NCBI GenBank assembly: GCA_002633025.1
Contig: NMRB01001850.1
Span: 30,430 to 94,429, forward strand
Length of the DNA: 64,000 nt
Origin: Notospermus geniculatus
Lineage: Eukaryota; Nemertea; Pilidiophora; Heteronemertea; Lineidae
Reading direction: 5' to 3'
The notes beneath the pieces were generated by a model. It saw only the letters and a program-made list of their open reading frames with translations, was not told the origin of the DNA and did no database searches. The position numbers and the translations under genes were made by a program. Each line of letters opens with the position of its first letter. Positions within the stretch are counted from its first letter, which is position 1. This document shows positions 32,700 through 44,079 of this stretch, piece by piece.

Positions 32700-34000
32700 C
32701 ATTCACTGGGCTGATGTACAGCAGCTACCGTAGGCCTATACGTCCTCCGGCCTTCAGGCCCTATACTGTTTCAATTCAAACTTCCAAGTAGCCGCCACAA
32801 CAACCCTATGTTTTTTAAAACGTTTCTTGTTAGCAATATGCTCTGTGGCAGCAAGTCAGGCTAACTGAACTCTTAGCCAAGGGAGCTGCGCTGTCTGTTT
32901 GAAAGTAATGAATAAAGGAAAGGGATCATAAACAAGGGGCTATCATCAAGGTTCTCTCCTTTTTGTTACTTTGCTGGAGGCCCTATAAGGGAATGGAGGG
33001 TGGGGTTGAAGGGATGGTGAATGTTTAGCAACACAACATCATCATAAGCTGAAAAACGTCTTAAAAAAGAAAAGTTTTAAAACTTGAAAAGATACTCAAG
33101 TTTTTTCTTCAACGACTCAACAGCAGAAGAACTGCCGCATAGAATATTAAGCAAATCAAGAAACAAAAAATATCAATATTTTTTGACGCCGCCAAAATCA
33201 AATAGCCTGGAATAACAGAAACTCCCTTGATGAGATTTTTTAAATCCAATTTTTCAGATTCCGATGCCTTTCTGCTATGGCTTTTTTCAGAACTGGTGCA
33301 AATCTGAAAAAAATTCGGCTATTTTTCCGGAACGACAAAAAAGTGTATACGTACGCTGTTTGACAACGGCAATTTAGGTTAATCCACTTAAATGAAGAAT
33401 GAGTAGTATCCTATGAATTTATATCCAAAAATATGAGAAATTATGGAATGCATACAGCAATATAAGTCACTCAGGGCCCCATTGCACCTAGCTTCCTCAC
33501 CCTGCCTGACTACATAAGTGAGGGGGTCGGGATTGATGGTGTGGGGGTAGGGAAAATGTTGGGTCACCACGGGTCAAAAGAAACTAGGCAACAATAGGTA
33601 CAGCTATTTCAAGAGATCTGAGCCTGGAGGGCAAGAAAACACAATAGAAATTCCGGCCGAGCAAATACAGGAAACACATTATCAAATATTGCTGATGATT
33701 TTACAAAAATTGACTTTTTATATCATTTCTTAAATCGAGTGGAAACAATCCGGAGATTTCTTGTAAGATTTTCACGCTTTTTTAATCATTTGTATTGTCT
33801 GTGTGTTATTTTTAGAGTCCGTGGAACTTGGGAACAACAGGATGGACTAAAAACTCGTGAACATCCTGGGCCCTGAGGGAAGGCCTCGATGTACTTCGTA
33901 CGACACTGACAGAGGTCAGTTTTGACAGATTGCGAAGCAATCATCGAGGAGAACCAAATTTCAAAAGCCAATTCAGACCGAGTTAATAACCTAGGCCTAA
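32700..34000. other. No recognised feature
   Basis: Single-copy DNA with A/T-rich stretches around 33,050-33,380 and 33,640-33,800. Nothing coding or repetitive is recognised. Confidence 0.5.
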
Positions 34001-34669
34001 AGCTAGCAGCACACTCAAGCCTAGTTTATACTTCGACGCAAGACAATCGGCGTCCGACGCGCGATCAAATCTGGACGCCGACTTCGCGGAACTGATTCAC
34101 AGTCCAGCGTACTTTAGCGACGGCGACCCGTTATGAAATGACTCAAGTAATTACAGCCTCGCGATCGGACGCCGACCAAATCGCACGACGGGGTCGGCGT
34201 CGAACGCAAGATCGCGCGTCGGTCGCCAGCGATGGTCGTGCGTCGAAGTATAAACAAGGCTTCAGGCCACCAAATCTGGCATCCAGAAGCGTTCGACTGA
34301 ACGCCTCTCGACGCCCGAGTTGGCTGCCAGTGGATCCTGGTGAGAGCACACCTGCCCAAACTTGGCGTTCAGTAGCATCTTTTCGGGCCATTGAGGCTGC
34401 CATTTTGAAATCATGTGACATCAGGACGCAAGCTGATTGGCCAGAGCCTCGCCGCTGACTCCAAGTCTGGCTGCCATCGGTAGCACACTTGGTTGCTTCA
34501 GGAGTTCACAGGCGTCCAAAATCAAACATGTTTGATATCTGGAGTTCAGTGGCGTCCGGCGGCGTTAGTTTCATTCGTAGCACATTGGGGATTTTTCTGG
34601 CGTTCGGACACTGGCGTCGAAAAAATGCCTCTGGACACCGAAGTTGGCGGCCAGCGTGCTGCATGCTTA
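34001..34669. mobile_element. Possible outer element with repeated 'agcacac' and 'ggcgtcc' words
   Basis: The left 'agctagcagcacact' and right 'agcgtgctgcatgct' are weakly inverted. Inside, the motif 'gtagcacacttgg ... ttca ... ggcgtcc' recurs several times. It hosts the MITE at 34,019-34,260. The boundaries are tentative. Confidence 0.35.
34019..34260. mobile_element. MITE with GCCTAGTTTATACTTCGACGC ends
   Basis: The right end, complemented, reads GCCTTGTTTATACTTCGACG. Further inverted words 'ggacgccgac' and 'gtcggcgtc' lie inside. CpG-rich compared with the flanks. Confidence 0.8.
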
Positions 34670-35760
34670 TACTTACATGGTGTGCTGTCCCATCAAAGTT
34701 GAAGATCGTACTTTTCCTTCATATATGAGTAGTGTAGTTTGGCCTCACTTTGTACCAATAATGAGGTACATCATCCTATTGTATGGTTGCAAGACTATGT
34801 CAGAAATTTCGAGCTTCAATTCATACCGAGAAATTTAAGAATGGACCTGCTAAATGCCAGATAGTTTTAGTGGCAAGCCAGTATTCAATAATTCCCCGAG
34901 ATATATTTTTGTCACGTTTCCTGAGCTGACCCAAACTGACCATACGCATATTTTTGCGCATTGCAAAGAATCCTCGTTGGCGTTAGAAGGAGTCCGTGCG
35001 TCTAGAATACATGATTTCAGATCAATAGCGACGTTACAAGCAACGCTGATAGTGTCAAGGGGGCGAGTCTTCAGCATTGGTACATAAAGCATTCAATGCT
35101 GGTGATACCGTAAGCCGGGCGACATAAGGAGTTGATGCTGCATTTGGGTGAAGAGGCAAGCAAGATGGGAGTCCATCAGAAAATAAAATGTGGGCCAGAA
35201 CAAAAACAGCACAGTGTGCTAACATTAGCTTTCTTTTATTTCTCTATTTAATGGTTAGTATGTCATATAAGAGTTCTGAAGACCATGATAGTTTGCACTA
35301 GGGCTCTCGTCCTAAAGAATATTCACCAATTTTTTGAATACAGAAACCTGATTTGTACCATTTCACATTATTTTTTGGATACATTTTTCCCCTCTACGAT
35401 GTGAAATAACTCGCGATGAGTCAGCAAAAACATATGATACACATGAAGGATCCAAGTTTTTCGAATTGTCCAAACTCGATGACTTTCTAGGGACTGTGGA
35501 AGTCACCAGGTGGCCAAATCAAACCAGAACTAGTACTTCAATTGGTCGCATATTCAATTCATGATGCAACGTGGCAAAAACTTTTTCCTATCCAGGACTA
35601 GCGAAGTAATCACTAACATCTGGTGGTTTTCTCCATCAAAAAAGGCAAAGCAATAAAACAGGTATCAATTAAATACCAGCTGCCTGATGAATATGTAAGT
35701 AAAAAGAAAGTTGGTAATTAGGATTACTCAGGGCATGCAGATGAATACATTTCCTTAAAC
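34670..35760. other. No recognised feature
   Basis: Single-copy DNA. Two overlapping frames of about 80 codons at 34,850-35,092 lie on opposite strands and have no family signature. Confidence 0.45.
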
Positions 35761-36599
35761 TTAAAGCCGCACAGTATAGACAGATGGGTCATAATCGACG
35801 ACCCTCTAGTGGCCAAACATGTAACTACGAATAAAATTATTTCTGCTGATACATACTTTTTTCCTGCCGTTGCAGACATTTTTGCAGCAGCATTCCACAC
35901 TTGGATCCGAAAAGAAAGCCATAGATCTACCGGTACTCCGTAAAACACTAGTATCACTACAGATGACAAGTCATGTGTCAACTCACGATGTGATACACAG
36001 CGCAACACGCAGCATTGGGGATTCCCCCAACCTCGATGCGGGATAATGCTATATGGTTCTATGGTAGGCCTAATGAGGTACCGGCAGACCTAATCCGCGA
36101 CGCGGCGCTGACTATCAACTCGGTCATAACTGCTTCACTGAAAGTGAGGCTAACGTTATTTTCCAATTAATTCTGAATAGCAGCACACCCTGTTTCCATT
36201 CTAGGCCAAATATAACTAAAACATTGAAGTCAATTTCTGATTTTACTTTTCTACCATTAATTACAGAGGTGCTGAAATATATCTTATGGCTTTTGAATCT
36301 CTGCGGGAACATGATGAATTTAATCGATAAAGTTGACCATTTTAGCGTAAATGACAGGCGAATGGTCGACGTCATGGGTTGTGAATGACACAGTTTTTGT
36401 CACGTCAGAATGACGCACGACGGCTGATGACGTTCAACAATCGCAAAGGCATGCGCACCTGCGTTTTAACCTAGTTGATGATCAGCGCCTCCTTTTGTTT
36501 GCCGGTGCCCCATTATACATTATGCATGCCTGTAATGAGGCTGCACTATGATTTCGGCCAAACTGGGAGTGAAAAGTGGTGCATACTGTGCGGGTTTAA
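35761..36599. mobile_element. TTAA element with GCCGCACAGTAT ends, hosting another MITE
   Basis: TTAA-AGCCGCACAGTATAGACAG at the left and GCATACTGTGCGGGTTTAA at the right. In reverse orientation it aligns with 51,098-51,385 ('cactcccagtt', 'gcattatcc', 'tcgaggtt', 'atccccaatgctgcgtgt'). The extra length is mostly the TGAGGAACC-type element at 36,074-36,512. Its terminal TTAA is shared with the next element. Confidence 0.88.
36074..36512. mobile_element. TGAGGAACC-family MITE nested in the TTAA element
   Basis: The ends are TGAGGTACCGGC and GCCGGTGCCCCA, between AA and TT. Shares 'gcggcgctgac', 'taacgttattttccaattaa' and 'gatcagcgcctcctttt' with 17,049-17,436. Contains several 'gacgtca' words. 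Confidence 0.85.
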
Positions 36600-36882
36600 A
36601 GGGAGTCTCCATTCATTGTGTAAAATTTTGAATTTTTGAAATATCGTTAAAATACATTCAAATTCATTGATATCTGCAACATGTCATTGTTTAACATCAG
36701 CAAACTCATCATTTTAAGTATTTTAATTACATCCCAAGGGGACCACTGCACAGCACATGTGATGTCATATGTGCTCAATGCATATATGAAGGTACAACCA
36801 ACAGGCCTAGGTAGTCACAGTATTAGCTCATTCACTACAAAGGTCGTCAGCCTATTAACACTAGTGACATCACAACTCATGG

Positions 36883-37145
36883 TAGACTGGTCCCCTGTCG
36901 TCCCCTGTCGTAGTTCTCGCTTCACTACTACGACAGGCATCTTGAACGCCAACTCGGCATGTGATTGGTCAGCCAAATGTCATCAATGGTCGTGCCATGA
37001 GTCATCATCTATTTTTAGAGACTCCCGCAACGTTACGAGTCTTTATTGCTCATTTGCATACGTGTGTCAGAAAACATGCAAACATGGCGGACGCGGCCTG
37101 TCGTAGTAGTGGAGGAATGGAGCGGTACGACAGGGGACCAGTCTA
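36883..37145. mobile_element. MULE-like MITE with 9-bp target duplication
   Basis: The ends are TAGACTGGTCCCCTGTCGT and ACGACAGGGGACCAGTCTA. The 9-bp duplication AACTCATGG (36,874-36,882 and 37,146-37,154) is the length typical of Mutator-like elements. The interior carries ATTGG at 36,964, the 13-mer CTCATTTGCATAC at 37,049-37,061 and ATGGCGGACG at 37,084. These look like pieces of a host promoter and first exon. Confidence 0.9.
37049..37061 (+). promoter_or_regulatory. Octamer box CTCATTTGCATAC
   Basis: An exact match to the extended octamer element described upstream of histone H2B genes. An inverted CCAAT (ATTGG) lies 85 bp upstream and an ATGGCGG start context 23 bp downstream. No histone coding sequence follows. 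It lies inside a mobile element, so it may be a captured or coincidental motif. Confidence 0.4.
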
Positions 37146-37884
37146 AACTCATGGCAATAGTCTCCATGGATTGATAAAAATTCAAAAGTTTACAATGAGT
37201 GGAGTCTTCCTTTGAAGCTGCGTTTGCCGGACATATGCCATGCATTTTCGCATACAACATATTGCTTCCGCATCCCGGATGTCTGCTAAATGCAGCTTTA
37301 TCATCGTCTTACTTCGAATATAAAAGCCGCGATCACGGTGTCACGTTCAAAGCATCACTGAACTTCCTCGCCAGACCCGGTCACATTCCCTCCTGATCAA
37401 TCCAACACATGTTTTTCTGCCTGACGTTTTTGTCTCATAGTGTTTGTCAGGTGATTTCGCCCGGTGAGCCGAAAATCTCGCATTCAGTCCCTTCCATCAT
37501 GTGGTTAACGATCATTTCTTAGCAAATAATACCCAAGTTATTACAGCATGCTTTTGGAGCAGACGTGATCAGGACAATCTCTCCTTCATTAGGCCCAAAC
37601 CCTCGACAATCAATCAGGAATATCAGCGCATCAAAATCCAAATTATTGCCGATTAATTTACGATTCCACATTCGAAGTCATGTAGGTGACCTGTTATAGC
37701 CCAACATATTGCAATGTACATGCATTTCTTATTTGCTGCAGTTTTCAAACAGCCATTACGAAGTAATTCCTGTTCACCGTTACAACAGGACAGTGAAATT
37801 TACCAAGATAAATCCTACACACAGCCCTGCTCCACCTCCAATATCTTCCCAAGGGGCTAGGCCTATCTAAATTTGATTTCTTAG

Positions 37885-38117
37885 CAGTGTTCTAGCCAGA
37901 AACTTTTCCAAACACGGTGGAATGACTGCACTTTGATTTTACGGCCCTGGAATTTCAAACAGGGTGGAGCAAAATTCAAACAGTGAGGTGTAATAGAAAA
38001 TGCATTGCAAGTTACATTTTCAAACAGGGTGGTAAAAATTTAAACGGTGGTAAAATGATCTCTGAATTTTGAAAAGGGTGGTGGTACCGCCCTGTTTAAA
38101 AGGTCTGGCCAGCACTG
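37885..38117. mobile_element. CAGTGTTCTAGCC-family MITE
   Basis: The ends are CAGTGTTCTAGCCAGA and TCTGGCCAGCACTG. The interior repeats 'aaacagggtgg' and 'aaaagggtgg'. The flanks CTTAG and CTTAC resemble a 5-bp duplication with one change. Confidence 0.85.
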
Positions 38118-39022
38118 CTTACTACACGAGAAAATTATTTGGCAGAATTCTACAGATCGAAACCAAAGGAATTGAGGGTGTACAATCGGCAGCCTACGCT
38201 TGATTCTTTTTGTAAGGGAATTACCGTATCTGCATTATGACTTGGAGTCTGACTTAACATAAGCGCACACACGCTGATTAGAACCTGCGGAAAGATGGTG
38301 AAGCCTGGCCTAATCTTAATTATTCCCCGCACTAATCGCCAGCAACTTTCATTTGGTGCTAATTAGCAATCCTGACCTCGCGTTGATCGGATAACGCAGC
38401 AAAAATACAGCATTCCCTGTAATTTATATGCTTAACTTGTGCGTGTCACAGAGCAAGTACCCCCTCTTATTATCTCTTCATTGTAGGATTTGGCAAAAAG
38501 CACGCACACGGTATCTCCCTCATCAGAAATCAGAAAGTGACCCACTTTCTTCAAGGGTACCCAACGTACCCGTTTCACAAAAAAGCACCAATGCAGCGTT
38601 CTGCGATCAAGGTTGTATGGAAGATGTCGATACAGAGATTTAGAAATCAAACGATAAACATAAACGTTAACGACAACGTTATTTTTGTACCGAAAATGCA
38701 TTAAAGATAATGTATCATGACTTCATTGTTTACATTCAATGTTTGTAAACATGGATGTTTACATTATGTTATTTTGGACTTATGGGACATGCCAACCCAC
38801 CAAATTGAATACTTTCGGTATCAAAAGAATTTCTAGAGGGGTATGCCACCAACAAATTACTCACAAGACAAAGAAAGACTGGACATAAACAAACAAAATG
38901 TAAATAAACAATGATTTTCGTGGCCCGCGAAAATACCCGTGATACATTAATTTATCCTTAATAGTATGAAAAATAACGTTGTTGTAAAGTTTGTGTTTTT
39001 CATTTCTAAACCTCCTTATTGC
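38118..39022. other. No recognised feature
   Basis: Single-copy DNA, A/T-rich after 38,640. Nothing coding or repetitive is recognised. Confidence 0.5.
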
Positions 39023-39320
39023 TTAACACGTTGACTGCCGGCTACGATTATACTCGTAGTCGCTGATCTCCTCCCCACTGCCAGCTACGAGTATACTCGT
39101 AGTAGGGCTAAAGTATTTTCTATTAATGTTGATAAGCTTGGCAACGACGAAGAGCCTTCCAATGATCATACTGGCAGTGGGGATTGACCAGGTGTATGGG
39201 AACATGCTAGAGGGCGTACAGCTACGACTCGTAGTTGGCAATATGAAATAACTTGAAATAGGCCTGGGGGTCATGGCAATGGTGGATGAAATATTTTGAC
39301 CATGGCAGCGAACGTGTTAA
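39023..39320. mobile_element. TTAA element with CACGTT(G/C)ACTGCC-like ends
   Basis: TTAACACGTTGACTGCC at the left and GGCAGCGAACGTGTTAA at the right. 'ctacgagtatactcgtag', partly palindromic, occurs twice near the left end, and 'gctacgactcgtag' near the right. TTAA targets and ends like this fit a piggyBac-type non-autonomous element (inference). Confidence 0.85.
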
Positions 39321-39688
39321 TACATCTATCTTCATTCTACTGACATGATCACTGATCTGTTTCTTTAAACCACGAAAAGAAAAATATAAAATTACGGAAA
39401 CTATAGTGCAAAAATGATAGGCCTATTTCCTGTCAACTATTTATATCAAGGGACTAGGCCTTTTGTCATAATGTACAAGGAACTTGGTGTACCTGCTCAC
39501 AAACATGACACACAACTGTAATTACATTTTTTTCATCACCTAAATGACGATCTACATCCTAAAATATTCATCAAATAATTGGATATATCGTCAACAAAGC
39601 AGGAAGTAAGTGAAGAATGATCCCATCCGTTGGAGACTCAATGGGGTCAAGGTCATTTTCACCGAAGAGAGTGGTAAAGCGATGCATT

Positions 39689-39964
39689 CAGGCGCGGATC
39701 CAGGAATTTTGGCAGAGGGGGTCAGGGTTGCCGAGGGCGGTCGTTGCAAGGCGGGCGGTGAAGACGCCCGCGCTGACGCCCCCAGAAAACTTTGAAATCT
39801 AGAAGGCCGTAGACGGAATTTCCTGGCATCTCAATATCAAAACAGAAGCTTTATTTTTACGTTTTTTTGCTTATTGTCGCAAATTATTGAGAAAAAAAAA
39901 CAATTGGTGGTGGCGAGCACGGGGGGGTCACGACCCCCAAAACCCCCCTCTGGATCTGCGCCTG
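39689..39964. mobile_element. CAGGCGCGGATCC-family MITE
   Basis: The ends are CAGGCGCGGATCCAGG and CTGGATCTGCGCCTG. The 5-bp duplication GCATT is at 39,684-39,688 and 39,965-39,969. The interior has G-runs near the left end and C-runs near the right. Confidence 0.93.
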
Positions 39965-40042
39965 GCATTTCGAGCCCTGCTGAAGCTAGAAATAGCTGAA
40001 AACATGCTTCTGCCCTTTTCATTTTTCGGACTTCACTAACTG

Positions 40043-40621
40043 CCTTCTCGAACTGAGAGGAACACTACCCATCAACATCGCCTGATTAGCAACATCATGA
40101 TCGACAGCACCAATGAAAAGGGACCAAATGCCACTTAGGACCCTCTGTGTGCTGAGATTTATTGTAATCCTTCACTAGAGGGGAAAAGGGCTGGTACAAC
40201 ACCCCATCAACATAATTCATAACATTTAATCTGAAGGGGTACAACATCACTTTAGCCCTGTGAGACATCCTACACCCTAGGGGCAAAAGAGAATCCTTTT
40301 CAACATCCTGTTATTAACATAATCGCATCTGTGAGTGAACACTGACAATCATGAATCCCTTCCAACGGTAAACCCTTGCTACGAGCACCAGTGGAGTCAT
40401 TCTCAATGACCTCATTAGCATATATCTATTCACACCTGAGATGGAAAGGGTCCTAACATCCCTTACAGCCTTTTTGGCACCATTTCACCTCAACTTGAAC
40501 AAATAGTCCCATGCATTGTTGTGCAATTTAACCCAAGGGAAGCCCCACAACTGGAGCCAGCGTTTCTCTGGAGTTTCATCCCTGCTCTTTCATAAGCGCT
40601 TTACCGTGTTCCCCCGAGGCC
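40043..40621 (+). repeat. 0.93-kb tandem duplication, first copy
   Basis: Aligns nearly base for base with 40,972-41,553 ('cctgattagcaacatcatga', 'accctctgtgtgctgagatt', 'gaatcccttccaacggtaaa'). Homology ends at a single N (40,622). A 63-codon minus-strand frame (40,095-40,286) is open in both copies but shows no known domain. Confidence 0.95.
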
Positions 40622-40841
40622 NGACCTGATAGGGTCAATCGAATCTGATAGGAAGCAATGTCTTTCACCTTAGAAACCCGATTTCTATTTCATATTCTTT
40701 ACTTGTACCTCCTTTAATGTGACCCCTCGCATAACATGAAACTGTTTGGGTTCGGAGATTGTTTGGGCTACTCGCAGGGTACTGATGGACGCCTCATTTA
40801 ACATGGGCCATTGAACCATCTTTTTTTGAAGATGGGGATTT

Positions 40842-40927
40842 GCATGGCCTAGTGGTTTAAGGCGTGCTGCCCCTTAGTACTGACAATTGATGCCTCATGT
40901 GAGGGTCCGTGGGTTCGAATGTGGTAG
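40842..40927 (+). repeat. tRNA-like sequence (tRNA pseudogene or SINE head)
   Basis: A good box A, 'tggcctagtgg' (40,845-40,855), and a box B, 'ggttcgaatg' (40,912-40,921), are spaced as in a tRNA with a long variable arm. The acceptor ends do not pair well. It is unlikely to be a working tRNA gene and more likely a SINE fragment. Confidence 0.5.
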
Positions 40928-40971
40928 GAAGCAATGTCTTTCACCTTAGAAACCCGATTTCTATTTCATAT

Positions 40972-41553
40972 TCCTTCTTAACTGAGGGGAACACTACCCG
41001 TCAACATCTCCTGATTAGCAACATCATGATCGACGGCACCAATGAAAAGGGACCAAACGCCACTTAGGACCCTCTGTGTGCTGAGATTTATTGTAATCCT
41101 TCACTAGAGGGGAAAAGGGCTGGTACAACACCCCATCAACATAATTCATAACATTTAATCTGAAGGGGTACAACATCACTTTAGCCCTGTGAGACATCCT
41201 ACACCCTAGGGGCAAAGGAGAATCCTTTTCAACATCCTGTTATTAACATAATCGCATCTGTGACTGAACACTGACAATCGCGAATCCCTTCCAACGGTAA
41301 ACCCTTGCTACGAGCACCAGTGGAGTCATTCTCAATGACCTCATTAGCATATATCTATTCACACCTGAGATGGAAAGGGTCCTAACATCCCTTACAGCCT
41401 TTTTGGCACCGTTTCACCTCAACTTGAACAAATTGTCCCATGCATTGTTGTGCAATTTAACACAGGGGAAGCCTCACAACTGGAGCCAGCGTTTCTCCGG
41501 AGTTTTATCCCTGTGCTCTTTCATAAGCGTTTTACCGTGTACCCTTGAGGCCT
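40972..41553 (+). repeat. 0.93-kb tandem duplication, second copy
   Basis: Partner of 40,043-40,621, start-to-start distance about 929 bp. The link segment also contains 'ggaagcaatgtctttcacct' twice (about 40,650 and 40,926), which may have promoted the duplication. Confidence 0.95.
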
Positions 41554-41835
41554 GATTTCATACCAACCCTTCCACTCGTGATCGCGTCAACACAGCTGCT
41601 CAACGACAACTAGATTGGACGACTCGGCGATTCACGATTGTTACAAAGCCATTCTGCGTGATCAGGAACGATGGTACTTTTGTGGCATACACTTCTACCA
41701 AGTGTTGATATTTTTGCTGCCACGCTATAATAGTCTGAACGTTCAAGGATTCATTTGATTAAATGTGGTCAGCTGAAAAAATGTTGTCTCAGTCAAATGT
41801 TTGAACAAACGGTGAATGAAATGTGGAGTGGCATA

Positions 41836-41910
41836 CACCATGTGTTGGGCCCAGATATGTGCCATTACGGCTCCTGGTGTTGGGCCCAGATATGTGCCAT
41901 TACGGCTCGC
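41836..41910 (+). repeat. 35-bp minisatellite, two units (B1 edge)
   Basis: Two tandem units containing 'gttgggcccagatatgtgcc' and 'attacggctc'. The same unit is expanded to seven in B2 (54,991-55,257). Confidence 0.9.
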
Positions 41911-41958
41911 CAAGATATATACCATCTTAGGCTACCCCAGGATTCGTCATGCGAGATT

Positions 41959-42226
41959 TAAGGAGCCCTGATAAGCCAAATGGTTATCGAGTCCGCTCAG
42001 CAAGCGGCAGGTCCCGGGTTCGAATCCGGCCCGGGCCATGTGGGATTACATTCCCGGCTCTTCATGTCCATTGCATAGGACAGTATAAGCCGTGGTATCT
42101 TGTACCTTGTTTCTTTGCAAGGGCAAGTAACATGTGTATAGCTCGAGATGGCCTCTTCCGGTACTCACCAGGGCCAATAATGCTATGGCTTCGGCCCTGA
42201 CGAAAAATTCTAATACAAATACAAAT
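41959..42226 (+). mobile_element. tRNA-derived SINE, second family (B1)
   Basis: The head resembles a Ser/Leu-type tRNA: box A-like 'tgataagccaaatgg' and a perfect box B 'ggttcgaatcc' at 42,018-42,028. The body contains 'cgtggtatcttgtacc' and 'gctatggcttcggccctgac', and the tail is AATACAAATACAAAT. The 11-bp duplication CATGYGAGATT flanks it (41,948-41,958 and 42,227-42,237). Confidence 0.92.
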
Positions 42227-42435
42227 CATGTGAGATTCCAGTGAACCCAAGCGGCAGGTTCCAATTTCAACAGCCATATTTTTGCATTCACCTTATGTAG
42301 CATTTTATACATAATCTCATGTCTAGTCACATGAAATGCTCATGATCCTGTGGTCTGCATCTGACAAATACCAAAGACATTTTCTGTAATTTACATTTTT
42401 GACATCCAGAAATTTAATCCTGAGTGGCTGGCTTA

Positions 42436-43011
42436 TGGGGAACCGGAGAAACTTACGTCACGACATGGCGCTGCAACAGAAGTTTCTTTTTTCTAACGTT
42501 ATTTCCATTTAAATTTATGGCGTGAAAACAACACTTTTGTTTCGGCCGCCTGGCATTAAAATTTACATCGTCTTGTAGGAGATGAAAACTGCATTTTTCG
42601 GTGCTTTTTTCCTTAAAGGGCCTCGAGGCAGCATTTTAGCGCATTAATTGATATCGTTACTATCACAGAATTGGTGGCATGAGGATACAACTTGGCATCA
42701 TTTTTTAAAGTAAAATTTCATCAATGTCAACATTTGACCCAGAATACGCAAGTTCATGGTCACTAGCGCCACCTGTTGTATAGTGGCAGTACTGTTAGTA
42801 GCCTAATAGCGTGCTGCCTCTAGAGGCCCTTTAAAATGAAGAGATAGGATGGCGATAATGGCAACGTCTTTGTCTCATTATTCCTGTAGAAAAATGTACA
42901 GATCATTTTTTCATGACGCAACGTCAACACTTAAAACGACGTCAATGACGTCGCTTTGGTCACACCGCTTGCAGCGCCGACCTGTCGGATAAATGGCACG
43001 CAAGTTCCTCA
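42436..43011. mobile_element. TGAGGAACC-family MITE hosting a TTAA element (B1)
   Basis: The ends are TGGGGAACCGGAG and AAGTTCCTCA. Arm words 'ggcgctgc' and 'gcagcgccgacctgtcgg' match other copies. The nested element is 42,617-42,830. Ortholog at 55,766-56,693. Confidence 0.85.
42613..42834. mobile_element. TTAA element with AGGGCCTCGAGGCAGCA ends (B1)
   Basis: TTAA flanks AGGGCCTCGAGGCAGCA on the left and TGCTGCCTCTAGAGGCCCT on the right. In B2 the left arm is partly deleted and a TGAGGAACC MITE has entered (55,976-56,353). The uninterrupted CAGAATTGG at about 42,666-42,674 is that MITE's empty site. Confidence 0.9.
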
Positions 43012-44079
43012 TTCAAGCAACATGTGCTTGTTAGTGAAACAGACCAATGCCTGTTGGTTGAAATCAACTACATCCGCTCCTACAGGTATGTCCCCCCGAA
43101 AAAATGGAAGTGTCATGTTCAAGGCCATTTTTTCTGATACACTCTGTAAAACGCATGACCAACATGAATTAGTCTTGCACACTTATTGCAGTATGGGTGT
43201 GGTTTATTGCTCTGTTGCCATTTTTCATCTAAACCATGTACAAGGTACATAAACATGGAAGGGATACACCAATTCAGTTACACGGCGACATATATCCCTG
43301 TACATAATACAGTACATATTGCACACCTGTGTTGGTCCAGGTTGAGGTGACGTGAGGCCTTCAGGTGTTCAATTTAACATGAGCGGTAAACCTGTACATC
43401 AGCACAGAAGCAATGTACATGTATGGACTGTTTTCTTGCCACGGAATGGAAAGGGAACATTTCTCCTCATAAAGGTTTGTTTTCTCCAGAGAGTCCTCAA
43501 CTGCATTAAAAAATGTGCGTATATAATGGCCCTTGCTCCAGGCACATCATACCGAATCAATCAGCCAATCAAATCACGACCATGACCGAAAAAAAAAATC
43601 ACATTTCTCGTGAGCGACGTTATAGACTGCAATGCATAGTGCAGCAATGAGAACCATCGTACACTTCAACAATATTTGCAATCATAATCCACTACATGTT
43701 GTGTACAAAATGCACATTGGGTTCAGTCATTATAGGTGTGAAATGGAGTCCAGATAATCGGCTGCTAGTGAATTTTTTCACGCAGGAAATGGCATCTTGG
43801 CAGGGAAAATCTGCATTTTGCCCCTGGCAATCCACGGCGAAGCATATTCTCAGGAATTACTGCTGCTAGATTGGTCGGGAAACATTCCCTCCTCTGCCAA
43901 GAAAATGGCTGAATAACCGATGCAAGACTAATCTAAACATGCCACAGAAAAATGCTGTGAAAATTTCAGCTTATTTCATTCAGAGTTAGATTCTAACATT
44001 GACATCAGAAGTGATCGGAGAGACTTTTTGAGACTGCATGATGTACATACAGGGCCGGTGCGGCCACTTTTCCATTGAG
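43012..44079. other. No recognised feature (shared by B1 and B2)
   Basis: Conserved between B1 and B2 with scattered substitutions. A frame open in both copies (43,022-43,252) accumulates amino-acid-changing differences, so it is not called as a gene. Confidence 0.5.

Larger units (their letters stand above)
36596..37216. mobile_element. TTAA/AGGGAGACTCC-family MITE hosting a MULE-like insertion
   Basis: TTAA-AGGGAGTCTCCATTCATTGT at the left; ACAATGAGTGGAGTCTTCC at the right. Homologous to 46,614-46,960 and 60,459-61,023. The extra 263 bp at 36,883-37,145 is a nested element. Confidence 0.88.

Noticed and set aside
40095-40286. 63-codon minus-strand frame repeated at 41,024-41,215
   Set aside because: The copies are a recent tandem duplication, so an open frame in both is expected. 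No start context, splice signal or family signature supports it.
40842-40927. Functional tRNA gene
   Set aside because: Box A and box B are present, but the acceptor stem does not pair and no terminator T-run follows at the right distance. It is listed only as tRNA-like.
43022-43252. Frame open in both B1 and B2 (starting MCLLVKQTNAC)
   Set aside because: The differences between copies that I could check change amino acids and none is silent, the opposite of selection for protein. The upstream part runs into a MITE end.
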